From Poronia punctata (lineage: Eukaryota > Ascomycota > Sordariomycetes > Xylariales > Xylariaceae): a stretch of 64,000 nucleotides of DNA. The stretch lies in the NCBI GenBank assembly GCA_022579005.1, contig MU401614.1, forward strand, positions 1 to 64,000, written 5' to 3'. The first letter of the stretch is position 1, and each line of letters starts with the position of its first letter. Both the position numbers and the translations under genes were made by a program. Of the stretch, positions 27,668 through 42,220 are shown piece after piece. The notes beneath the pieces were generated by a model. It did no database searches and was not told the origin of the DNA. It saw only the letters and a list, made by a program, of their open reading frames with translations.

Positions 27668-29513
27668 GTCCGAGGCTAGCTAATATAATATATCAGAAGC
27701 AGCATGTCCGTATCGACCACAGGCCTGCAACTTCGATATTGCCAAGAGTGGAAGCACTTGGCCAATTGAGAAAAATGCAGGGAAGACAAGGGAAGGGAAG
27801 ACACACAAGAGGCGCCCTGTAAGCGATGTGAAGGGACGACGGGGCGTAGGAAACAAAACAAGACAAGACAAAAAGGCACGTTAGTAAACAACAGGGGAAT
27901 GGTAAGACGCGTGTCAGCAGGAATGGCCGAGGCCAAGAAGGAAGAAGACAGAGTGCCTTTAGGTACTGTTGCTTGATACAGCAGCCAATTTCTAGTGGGG
28001 GGGGCAAAAGAGCGACGAGATGGTGAGGGAAACAGTTGAAGGTAGTTCTCAAAAGACGAAGTCAGTCGAGCTCGAGAAGGACAGAGCTATTGACCGTGAT
28101 TATGTACAGAGCAGTGCTTGTGTGTATAGGTGTAAGAGGTACCGACAAACATAAAGCGCCCATAAGTCAGTACTTTGGGAGAAGTTAATTTGGCCAGGAC
28201 TCTGAAATTCCAAGCAGGCCTATGAAAGTACCGGAGTAGGTAGGGCCATTGAGAGAGTATTAGGCAAGGGAGGTTCTAAAAGGCGTTGCAGCTATTGTAC
28301 TTTATGTACCCTATTGGGGCCATAGGAAGAGAACCGACGGATTGGTAGAGGTACAGCATAGAGGCCAGGTACTCGAATGTATGCACCAGAGACATCTATG
28401 TAGGTCTGTGATGCAGGCATAGGAACCTCCCATCCTACCTGCATGTGACTCTCCCATTGATAATGCATGTTAAGGTACCTCGCACTTCGGTAAAAACGGC
28501 TCGACATTTACGTGCATGTACCTCCATACGAAGGCAGGAACTACCTAAGAATGAACCTCCCTTAGTCAACAATATACCTAATCTTATTTACACGCATACA
28601 TGTAAGTGTAAGTCTTAAAGCCTACTTGTACGCAGTGCAAGCCATTAAGTTTGCCAAACAACAAGATAGGGATATATGATTATCATATGCCTTCACTCAA
28701 TGCTGGTAAGTAGGAGAATTTGAGCAGCGACTGGGAAATAGTACTTGCAAAGAATCAAGCTATAATGACTGAATACTGCATACATATAAATCTGCAGTTA
28801 CAGTGCCTGCGATGAGGGCAAGGCTCTTCCTACTTGTCTTCTGTCGTGTTCTCTCAACCCCCGTAGATAAGGGTAAAAAAAAAGAATCATGATTATTAGA
28901 AGAGTGGTTAGACATTAGATGATATGCCATGCATAGGATATTAGGGTCTTATGGTTGGCATTTGACACAGGCAAGCCACTTGAAATAGCTAGTCGGAACA
29001 GATACTGTTGTCTGAGACCGTAGGGGAGAGTGGCATGAAGTTCATCGAGAGCAAAAGGCCAAGCATTCTTGAGCCCGAGTGCACTGCATATGCATGATGG
29101 ATTACATAATCCAAGATGTTCGGTTCCACTTATTAACCGGCCAGATTCATACCACAGTACCTAGGTACAGATCAGACAACCACAGACTTTCTGCGCTAAG
29201 ACTAAAACAGTAGAACAAAGTACTTGCAGCTTTGCATCCCAACGCGTCGTTATCGGGGGTAATTCAGTATACGCGTCGCGCACAACAGACGTACCTGCCA
29301 CTCTTTGGTGTTCTCCCACCTACATTCTACATAGACGTCACTTAACATACTCGATCAGCCAGGCTGCTTGGAACCCAACCGGGAACGTATATACTGGGTT
29401 GTGTTTGCATAGCAGGGTATGATTCCACCCGCTAACCTAGTTTTTCTTACTCTTCGGTCCTCACCGTGATCGTCTTTGCGATTTGACGTCAAAATTCATC
29501 CCAAACTTTCACT
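27668..29513. other. divergent promoter region, kinase and SMC5
   Basis: About 1.85 kb between two divergent start codons, with no supportable gene inside. It presumably carries the 5' UTRs and promoters of both the Gin4-type kinase and SMC5. The stretch just upstream of the kinase is pyrimidine-rich on the coding strand, which is common in fungal 5' UTRs. Confidence 0.6.
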
Positions 29514-33181
<3,668 letters not shown>

Positions 33182-33789
33182 ACCTCCCTCCCCCCCTCTT
33201 GGCCTATATTCATGCCCCATTCATTTGTCCATATCTGATTGACATTTTTCCGTCTAATCGTTTGCCTTGCTTCTTCGTGCTATATTGATCTCGGATCGCT
33301 ACGTCTCTTGTAGACAGGTAGTTTCGCCTGCCAGGACCCGAGGCTTTATTTGAGTATACATGATATGTTACCGGGACAGGCGTTCCTTGAGACGAGGATC
33401 GAGAGTCCAAAATGGGGAAAAGGAAGGGGGAAATAGGGACCCAGGGGCCAGGGCGATAGATAGGTAAAAGACACTCGCGTGTCCCCACATGTGAATACTT
33501 AATTAGAGTGTACACAGATATATAAAAGAAGTAAAATGGCTTTGCTCAATACTAAATTTAGCTCTGGGTATATGATGTCTTTCATTATTATTATTTATCT
33601 ATTATCTCCTTGATTATAGATTATGCTTCATGATTCGCTGTATGCTCTGTTAGAGTATTGGTCGTACATGAACCCGGCGGGCCTGTAGGTGAAGTTACTT
33701 AGTAGTTACATACACCCGCCATCCTATATCTTACATCTATCTCTATACGGAGGGGGGCGGACAAGAAAATATATATCTCAAGTCGTCCC
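33182..33789. other. convergent 3' intergenic region
   Basis: About 600 bp between the stop codons of SMC5 (+) and the aldehyde dehydrogenase gene (-). It presumably contains both 3' UTRs. I see nothing else in it. Confidence 0.6.
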
Positions 33790-35690
33790 TCACATATTCC
33801 GCAATATATCAACAACAGCCCAAAACTTATCTACAAGCGTAAGCCCATACCCTACACCAACAACACCCTTCGTAAACCGCCATCCGCGCTCCTGCGATGC
33901 GACGGGATAGCGCACAGGGCCGGGGATGGCAGTCCGGATACCAAGGGCGCCAAAGCGGTCCTCGCACACGCTCTTGATATTGCAGAGGCCGCGAAGCCCT
34001 TCCTCGCCCGCGAACCGGCCATATCCCGACCCGCCGACGCCGCCAAAGGGTAGTTGGATGGCGTAGAAGACGGCGAAGTCGTTGACAGCGACACCGCCAG
34101 CGCGAACGCCGCGTACGATCGCGCGTAGCTCGGGGTCTGAGTCGGATCCGTAGACAGAGGCGCCGAGCCCAAAATGTGGCGCGTTGGCTAGCGCCAGGAC
34201 GTCGGCTGCGTGAGACGAGGGCGCACGCATCAGTGTCATAATCGGTCCGAAACATTCTTCATTCGCTACCGCCATGTCGGGCGTCACGTCGGCGAGGAGC
34301 GTCGGGGTGAAATAGAAGCCTTGGGGGTGGTCAGCATGTATATAGCGCTTGCCTCCGGCGAGCAGTCTCGCGCCGGCCTTCACGGCGTCTGCGACGAGTG
34401 CTTCGAGACGCGTGAACGAAGCGTCCGAGACCATGGCCCCGACGTCTTTGTCGACGCCCATGCGCAGGGCACTGACGCGGGGCTCCAGCATCTCGACAAG
34501 GTCGTCGTATACCTTGGGCGTGGCGATGATGCGCTCGATACCGATGCAGTTCTGCCCCGAGGCCTGGAACGTGCCGCGGAGAAGAGTATCAGCGATGCGA
34601 GGTAGGTCACGGCGGGCTGAGTCGAGCACCATGGCCGCGTCTTTCCCGCCTAATTCGGCTACCACGGGCGTCAGACTGCGTGCAGCGCTTGCTGCGACAT
34701 GGTGGCATACCGGTCGGCTGCCGATGAAGGTGACGTGTGAGATAGCCGGATGGCTTGTCAAATGCCCTGCTGTCTGCGGCCAACAGACGACGGTCTGAAT
34801 CAGGGAGGGGTCGTGGCCGTGGGCTATCAATGCCCCCTTGGCGATGTTGGTGTAGTACGACGCGCTCCAGCACGTCTGCTCGCTGACCTTGACAATTACC
34901 CCGTTACCCGCAAAGATGGAGCTGATGATGGGGCCCAACATGTTGTGGAAGGGGTAGTTCCAGCTGACGAGAGCGGCCACGACGCCCAGAGGCTCGTAAT
35001 GGACGGTACCCTTCTTATACGACAATAACAAATTCGTCGGCCGCTTCGAGGGCCGTAGGGCTTTCTCACCATGTTTGATCGTCCATTGTAGCTTCTCTGT
35101 CGTCACCATGATCTCGCCCAGCTGGGCATCGATCATAGTCTTGCCCGAGTCGAGTGAGCTGACCTTGCAGATCTGCTCTTGATTGTCGAGGATGTGCCGC
35201 AGCATGGAGCGTAGCACCTTTCGCCTCTCGGCAAAGCTCGTCTGGGCCCATTTCTCCTGTGCAGAAGCAGCCTGTGCAATCGCTCGGTCGAGCCCGGCCG
35301 GAGTCGAGGGGTTCACTAAGCCCAGGAATTGGCCCGTGGCCGGGGCGTAGCATTGTATCGCGGTTGATTCTGGGCTTTTGATGTTGGGATGCTCTAATAT
35401 CGTCGTCTCTTCAGGAAGTTTGGGATGAGGAATAGAGTATCGGATAGGCTTCTCGACCGAGCCAAGGAGGGCAAAGACGAATAGCAATCCACCCAGTAGT
35501 CCGCTGATGACGGGCGAGGGTATCAAAGCTGCAAACCTGATATCTTTCGTGCTAGTAAGAACGTGCGTCAGCAAGGTAGAATAGAAAGATAACACAAGCC
35601 ATAAACGCCCGTTGTGAAGACGTACGGGAACTGTCGTAAAAGCGCAGCAAGCTGTGCGAGCCAAAGCTCGAGATCTGCTATATATGCCAT
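33790..35690 (-). CDS. MSC7: membrane-anchored aldehyde dehydrogenase, MSC7-like
   Basis: An NAD(P)-dependent aldehyde dehydrogenase superfamily member resembling fungal Msc7, which carries an N-terminal membrane segment; its physiological substrate is not clear. Two exons, 35626-35690 and 33790-35551, give 608 residues. The start is ATG at 35690, reading MAYIADLELWLAQLAALLRQF. A 74-nt intron (GTACGT to TTACTAG) then joins it to TKDIRF. The longer unspliced frame from 35706 gives an unlikely leader. A hydrophobic segment at about 28-52 should be a transmembrane anchor. Catalytic features are WNYPF (Asn220), ELGGK (Glu321) and GQNC (Cys357), followed by NEECFGPI and the PFGGVGGSGYGR motif. It is convergent with SMC5. 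The family call is firm; the MSC7 name is by resemblance. Confidence 0.9.
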
Positions 35691-36160
35691 GCTTGCTGCT
35701 TTTCAAATATCTCTACTCCAGTTGAAAGCAGGTTGTTTGCATGCAATCTTTCAATTACACTCTTCCTTTGTTTCCGGAGCAACAGTTGTCCATCGGTATG
35801 ATGTTGGCGTAGTTGCCATACGCCAACAAAAACGAGTACGACCAAGTACTCTGGTGTGTAGTGACTGTTTATCAAATTTCCAAGTTTAATACGACTGAGA
35901 GTTCTTAGGTCAGGTTTGTCTCGGGGCGCTTCTGGCTGTTGATTGGGCAATTAGCTAACCTAACGTAGATAACCATTACACAGCTGCAACATGGTAATCA
36001 CCCAATAAAAGCATTCACAAAGTCTTAAGAGAACTTCGATGATCTACGAGTAGATTGACCATGTAAAACTACGAGTAGGTCAGTCACGTTAAAAGGGAAA
36101 GAGAGAAGGAGTTGCGATATATGGCGGACAGAATGTAAAAAGGAGCAAAAGAAAAGAAAC
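35691..36160. other. short intergenic region before tRNA-Glu
   Basis: It holds the probable promoter of the aldehyde dehydrogenase gene. Two TACGAGTA octamers occur 25 bp apart at 36045 and 36070. I see no gene here. Confidence 0.5.
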
Positions 36161-36244
36161 TCCGAATCGGGGAATCGAACCCCGGGCTTGACGGCACGTC
36201 TTAAAGATGAGAGCGTCAAATGTTAGCCACTACACCAATTCGGA
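36161..36244 (-). tRNA. tRNA-Glu (anticodon CUC) with 13-nt intron
   Basis: On the minus strand the acceptor TCCGAAT pairs with ATTCGGA. The D-arm is GTGT/AACAT-type with the loop AGTGGCTA. The anticodon stem TGACG/CGTCA encloses 20 nt. Removing a 13-nt intron after position 37 (TCTTTAAGACGTG) leaves loop CTCTCAC with anticodon CUC, reading GAG. The T-arm is CGGGG-TTCGATT-CCCCG. Total 84 nt, 71 after splicing. T-runs follow on the minus strand (TTTCTTTTCTTTT). Confidence 0.95.
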
Positions 36245-37504
36245 CGATGTTGATTGGTTGTTCCAACGTTCAAAAAGATATAACAGGAATCTATTGGAAT
36301 TTGGGTCGCTGTATGTATCGAACCTGAGGTTAGATTAGTAGTACTTGTAGTTGCTGCATCACGGGCGCACCATGTCAAAGGTTAGGTAGGTAATTGGCAG
36401 CAATGGCATTCGGATTACATTTTGGTTGTATATAGGTCACCTAGATCATTGCGTGTCGCAATAAAATAGGCTATTAAGTAACGAGATACCTACCGAAACG
36501 GCATGGCAGGTCATGATACCTACTTACGTGGGTAGGTAGTATTGAATTCTAGCCCCATGGCCATGTTGCGCTCGCCGGCCAAGAAAGACCAAAAAGTGTG
36601 CGACGCACATCTACCCTACCTAAGATGCCTTTGGCAGAGCGGAAATTCAACAAGCCAATACATATATCGGCCAAAGAAACTCAGATACAATGCACTCAGA
36701 ACCAAATGGTGGTAGCGTGTGGTAGGTATTCTGTTTCATCCAAATATATCTTCAACCACCCTCTTATATCTTCCTTCTATTTCTAGTTCGCGCGCTGAAT
36801 TAATTTTACGCTCCTCGACCTTACTTCATCGTCCCTCTTGTTGGTTGTCAGAAGCATAAAATATATACACAACACAGTTGAGCATCGAGTGTCGATGCAT
36901 CCTTCCCTTCCTCATGACAAGAGCGTAACTGTCACTCCAACCCCCGCCCATGTAATATATAACTTCGTCGCTGCAGTGTTGAAGGAAATCCGGTCCATTT
37001 TCGCTAAACGCCGTCCGACCTCTACCATGGAAAGTCCAAAAAAACGAAAGAGCGACATGGTATAGTGAAGATAAATGAACGCTGATCAGAGATCGACCAG
37101 ACGACCTTGGGTAGTTGTAGTGGGCAAAGTCTATGAAAAAAAGGCGGCTGGGTCCGGATAAGGCGAGGGTACCGGAAGCTGCAGGGTTCGGATCATCGCC
37201 TCGGACAGTGGCTACGCCAAAGGCTATGCACCGCGAGAAAATAAATAATGTTAGAAAAATAAACTATGAAAACGCAAGAAACCAAAACAACGCCCAGTCC
37301 AAAAAAAAAAAAAAAAAAAGCCGACAACGTTCAAAAGCGTACACGCCATAGTTGGTGGTATGGCAAACCCTCCGTGCTTGTTAGGTATCATAGATTGCTC
37401 ATTGCAGATCGTCGAGGCCAGGATATCATGCAAATGGAAATAACGAGAGTAAGGAGATATATAAGTGACTTGTGCCAACGAGAAAAGGCTAGCCGAACGC
37501 AACA
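36245..37504. other. intergenic, downstream of the P4-ATPase
   Basis: No supportable gene. It contains a 19-base A tract at about 37301-37319, several TAGGTAGGTA-type strings near 36385-36540, and the probable 3' UTR of the P4-ATPase. Confidence 0.55.
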
Positions 37505-40500
37505 CTATTCATGCTCTTGGATATGATGGTTTTGGTCCTTATGAAAGGCGAACGGGCTCTTGAACGACTTGCCGCGAGTCCGTCTCCGAATCCTGTTGAC
37601 GATGCCATGGCCTTCGGGCTCGACAGGCCCGGACCTAGTGGATTCGAAACGGCTCAACATGGCTGCGGTTGTGAAGTCGTTTGACGCCTCGAAGCTAGCC
37701 CGCACACCTACACGGTCCATTGACTGCCTCATCCGGTCGTACGACGGCCTCACTCGATCGACCGACTGTCGAACAGGCATATCCGGAATGTCCACAGGTT
37801 GATTAACCGGCACTTCCATGGATAAGTCATGGCGAGTATAGTTCGTGCCATCGCTGCCCCTCTGACTTCGACCACCATGACCACCAGCTATCGACGTTCC
37901 TGTGATGGACGGTGGGTAGATGGGCCGGAGGTCTTCATCCACACTTCCCTGCGGTCGCATGCGATGGTGTTTGCGCCGAGAGGAGCCTGTCGAGGTGGAT
38001 AGGCTCTCCTTCGCATCCTCGTGCCCATCCTCGTCCGCCCCGCTAGTGCTAGCAGGCTTGCCGAACTTGCCCGACGAGACCTGTTCGCGGATGATGTCGA
38101 CATCGTACGGCCAGAACACCTTCTGACAGGCTTTGCCTGCGTAGCGCGGCGCTATGCAGAAGAGAGGGGTGATGAACAGGACGATCCAAAACGATAATTC
38201 GCCATAGATCTGTGCGGCGGTACCGTAGAACGTCATTGCGAAGCCCGACGACGCAGCGGTGTAGACGCCGGTCCAGAAAAAGATGAGCAGGTCGCTGATG
38301 ATGATGATCAATACAGTAAGCCAATCCCACGTGTACGTGTTGATGAGGATGTAAAGGTTGATCGTGAGGACCGCGGGGTGCGCGATGTAGGCACCGAGTC
38401 GGAGACGCTCGACCACGTCCTTGCCGTTACCAGCAACGGTTGGAGTGTTGGCAACAACGAGGTAAGGGATGAAGAATGTTATCACACTTTGGTAGAGTCC
38501 ATCCGCCATGTATATCCTGGTTCACGGTTAGTGTGAAGGGCCGGTAAAAAGTGCACGAGGAAAGGGCCTTACCAGAACTTTTGTTGCGTCCACTCGAGGC
38601 GCTCAATACCTCGTCGATAAAGCTGTGGGACGAGCAGTGAGACCGAATCAGACACATCCTGGTCGAGGACACCGATGACGATGGGTGGGACCGATGTGAA
38701 GATAAGATTGAACAGGATAATGTACGTATACTCGAACAGGTAAGTGATATCGTAGTCACACCAAATCTGATACCAGAAGATGGTAAACGTCCAGATCATA
38801 TTCTTGTAGAAGAAATTGGCTATCGATTCAGCCATTCTCCGGTATGACCACCTGCCGTGTACCAGAATCAGGCGCTTCAAGAAGCGGAATTGACCGACGG
38901 CATAATCGGCCGACATGACAGCTTGGCGGCCTTCGACGCCAGCAATGCCGACACCAACGTCGGCTTCCTGAATCATGGCCACGTCGTTGGCGCCATCTCC
39001 GATCGAAAGCGTCATCACGTCTAGGCCGGTCTTGACCATACTGACTACGGCAGCCTTCTGGGCAGGGCTGACACGGCAGCACAGTACGGCGGCGCATTGC
39101 TTGCACAGCAGTAGAAACTTCTGTTTCAACTTATCGTCGAGGACCCATTTGAGCGTGAATCCGTCCACCACCAAGGCATGCGTCGGCGACGGTGGTTCGT
39201 GGTTCTTGCGTGCCCGAGCAAGGTCGTTGTTGTCCCCCGTCAGCCCGAAGTGATGAAGCTTCTCGGTGATCTCCTTATCCAGCTGGTCGATGAAGGTGGC
39301 TGGCGTTGTGTCCCCTGACTCGTCCTCGATCACTTTGAGATTGATCAGCTCCATATCATTATTGAGCAGGTTGCAGGAGAAGCCAATATTGATGGCCGTC
39401 TCTACTTTGTCACCGGTGAGCACCCAGAGTTTGATCCCTGCCTTTGCGAGCAACTCGATCGTGTCAGGTACACCATCCTGGAGGCGATCTTCGATAGCTG
39501 TTCCGCCTAGCAACGTGAGGCTCTGTTCAATCTTGTCCGCAACCTCTTCGAGTTTCTCTTCTCTGTCCTGCATGGAAGCAGCCGCCTTATCGTGCTCCTT
39601 GCGCCATGCAAGATACTCTTCCTCTGTAAGCACACGTTGGGCTATACAGAGCGTGCGGAGACCTTCCTGAGCGAACATCTCGAGGTGCTCAGCCGTCGTC
39701 TTGCGGAGCTCCGCTTGTTCACCCCGCCTGAGACGTGAATAGATGATGCTGTCGGCACCTTTGCAGAACAGCATAATGCGGCCATCGGGCATCCTGATAA
39801 TGGCGCTCATTCGTTTGCGGCTGGAGTTGAACTCGATTGTGTTGAGGATGGTATAATGTATCTCCTCGCCCATGACATTTAACCTGATCCCGTCAGACGT
39901 GGAACCGAGAACGGTAAAGCCCATGTCCCGCGCTGTTGCGACAAGTGCCGCCTCATCCGGCGACTGAGCCTTGAAATCGATCTTGGGGATCTCGCCCGGG
40001 ACATGCTCAGCAATGACGGTGTGGCAGAGGGCAAGAGCCAGCATAAAATTAATGTTTGCTTCTCTCTGCTCCTCTCCGGATTCGCCTCGAAGGTCGTCGA
40101 CGAAGTCGGGCGCGATGAATGTCAGGTCCTCCTCGTGGAGATAGGGGTTGTCGTGGATCATCCGGAGCCCTTCAAGAGCGCGAGCTTTACAAGCAGCAAT
40201 CTGCTCTTTCGCCTCGGCAGATTCTTTCACTACATCGACGCCTAGACGCTTTCGCATACCAGCCTGGGCCTCCGTATAAGCCTCTCCGTAAGGCTGTCCA
40301 TTGACCGTTGCCTTTTTAAACTCCATTACGTTTTGGGTGAGAGTACCCGTCTTGTCGGAAAAGATGTACTCGATCTGGCCGAGGTCGTCGGAAATGTTCC
40401 AAGACTTCGGTACGCAGGGTGCATCAATGGGTTCGTAATACATCTCCACGTCGCTATAGATGAAGATAGCCTGGAGCGTACGCACAATTTCGAGAGAGAT

Positions 40501-42220
40501 ATACAGAGAGATCGGGATCAAGTTCTGGAAGACAATCAGGGCGGCGAAAAAGGTGATGAAACCGGTCATGGCGGGTGTCCCACCGATCGCGCCGTAGTCG
40601 AACCAGGCACTTGAAGCATCCGTCTTCGCCCAAGCTGCGCCATTGACGAGCGCAGATATCAAACAGATCGCGAAGAGAACGCCAAAATTGAGGAGCACGT
40701 TGAAATTCAGCTCGCGCGCAATGCGTGCTCGCTTACTAGGCGTCGCACCCGCATTCATCATAATCTTGGTATCATGGCCGGTGAAAACAACGACACCAAG
40801 AACCCATTCGGTGTTTCTCAAATTGCAGCCTCGAAGGAGGAGATTGTCGATCGTGATCGCCTCGGACATTTCTTTGGTACCAATTCCAGGGAAGTTTTGT
40901 TCCCACGAGATGGCAGCATTGTACTTGTACAGGTTCGGTTGAGGTGGTTCGCTCTGGATCGAGAATTGAGCCCGCTCACAGTCTCTCGCGTGCTTCAAAG
41001 ATCGACCACACCGGAGAGCCTGGCGAACCTTTAGGTTGGTCTCGCCGTCCAGATTCTTTGTCTCCACGTAGCAAGCTCCGTCATCGTCAGACGTCGCGAG
41101 CACGATCACGTCGGCTGGCAGCTCGTCGTTATTATATAAACGAACAAAGTCTCCGACTTGGAGATTCTTCCACGCGTCTTTGTGGAACCTTGCTTGGCCA
41201 CTAGCAACAATTTCGTAGTTGATTAGATCGCCTTTCTCGCGCGCGAGCGCGTCAACCTCCATTGGGTTGTATGTCGAGCCTCCGTGGGGTGGCAACGGCG
41301 ACGTTACCGGCGTCATCTGTATATCTTCAAAGCCGGACGCTGTTGACTGCCTCTTCCTTTTAGTTTCTATGGACAAACGCGGGTCAGCAGAGCTATAGGC
41401 TCCGCCTTTTGCATCCGAATCCTTCTTCCATAAACTCTGCAAGGCGTCCCAGGAGAGGCTCATAAACCTTGTAGTAGCCTTTTTCGTCTTCCTCCAAGCA
41501 GACACATTATCCTCAGCGACATTGACATTATTCCAGCCGACAAGTCGGTGAACAGCAGCGTTGTTTAGTTCATTATCGAGGATCGTTCGGCGGTAGTCTT
41601 CGATCGCATCCTTGATACCAGTCACGGCAAGGATGAAAAGGAGCGGTATCGCGTTGACGCCAGGATTGACGCCTCCGAAGATAGGGAAAAACTAATATTA
41701 CAGTTTGGTATGCGGCTGCGAACGTGTGGATAGGGATGATACTTACTATCAGGATATCATTAAAAAGGAAGAAAATATTCGCAATATTGTGGAACTGGAA
41801 CCATATGTTTTTTGGTATGAAGGACAAAGGGGTATACTTGGCGGTCCTAATCTTGTTTCTCGTGAAAGTCTGCGCAGGGTGGCCTTCTTCGTCTTTGCAG
41901 TGTGCTGGCAACGGTTGGTTGAAAAACAGCGTCCTGCTCTCACCCTCCTCTTCCGAATGAGCGTTGCTGTCCTTGTCGCCTCCGTCATCAGGCTCTTCAA
42001 GGACGGGCTCATCGAAACCCTGATCGTAGTGTTGAGAGTCGCTCGAGTGACTAGATCCCCGGGATCGATGTTTTTTCTCCATAGAGTCCGTCCTCTTGTG
42101 TATCCTATCCATAATAGATATCCGCTTCAGACCACTGCTTTTGACCGTGAGCTTGCGGGTGGCCCATCTAGACCGCGTAGGTGCAGCCTCTAGCTGGGTA
42201 TTCCCTCCGTCTGTTGGCAT
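37505..42220 (-). CDS. DNF1: P4-type ATPase, Dnf1/Dnf2-like phospholipid flippase
   Basis: P4-ATPases move phospholipids from the outer to the inner leaflet at the plasma membrane and endosomes, usually with a Cdc50-family partner. Three exons, 41747-42220, 38573-41691 and 37505-38516 (introns 55 and 56 nt), encode 1,534 residues, at the large end expected for Dnf1/Dnf2. The N-terminal tail is long and charged. The flippase N-domain segment NKIRTAKYTPLSFIPKN precedes TM1. The actuator DGET is at 373-376. The P4-specific PISL motif is at about 551. The phosphorylated Asp is in DKTGT (Asp604). The hinge motif is GDGANDVAMIQ. A basic, Ser/Arg-rich cytosolic tail of about 200 residues ends the protein. 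The length and the large tails favour Dnf1/2 over Drs2 or Neo1, though this is not decisive. Confidence 0.95.

Noticed and set aside
33790..35706. single-exon start of the aldehyde dehydrogenase at 35706
   Set aside because: Splicing to the ATG at 35690 gives a plausible hydrophobic and amphipathic N-terminus with good intron signals, so the longer frame was dropped.
41705..42193. 162-codon ORF on the plus strand
   Set aside because: It is antisense to the first exon of the P4-ATPase and shows no domain of its own.
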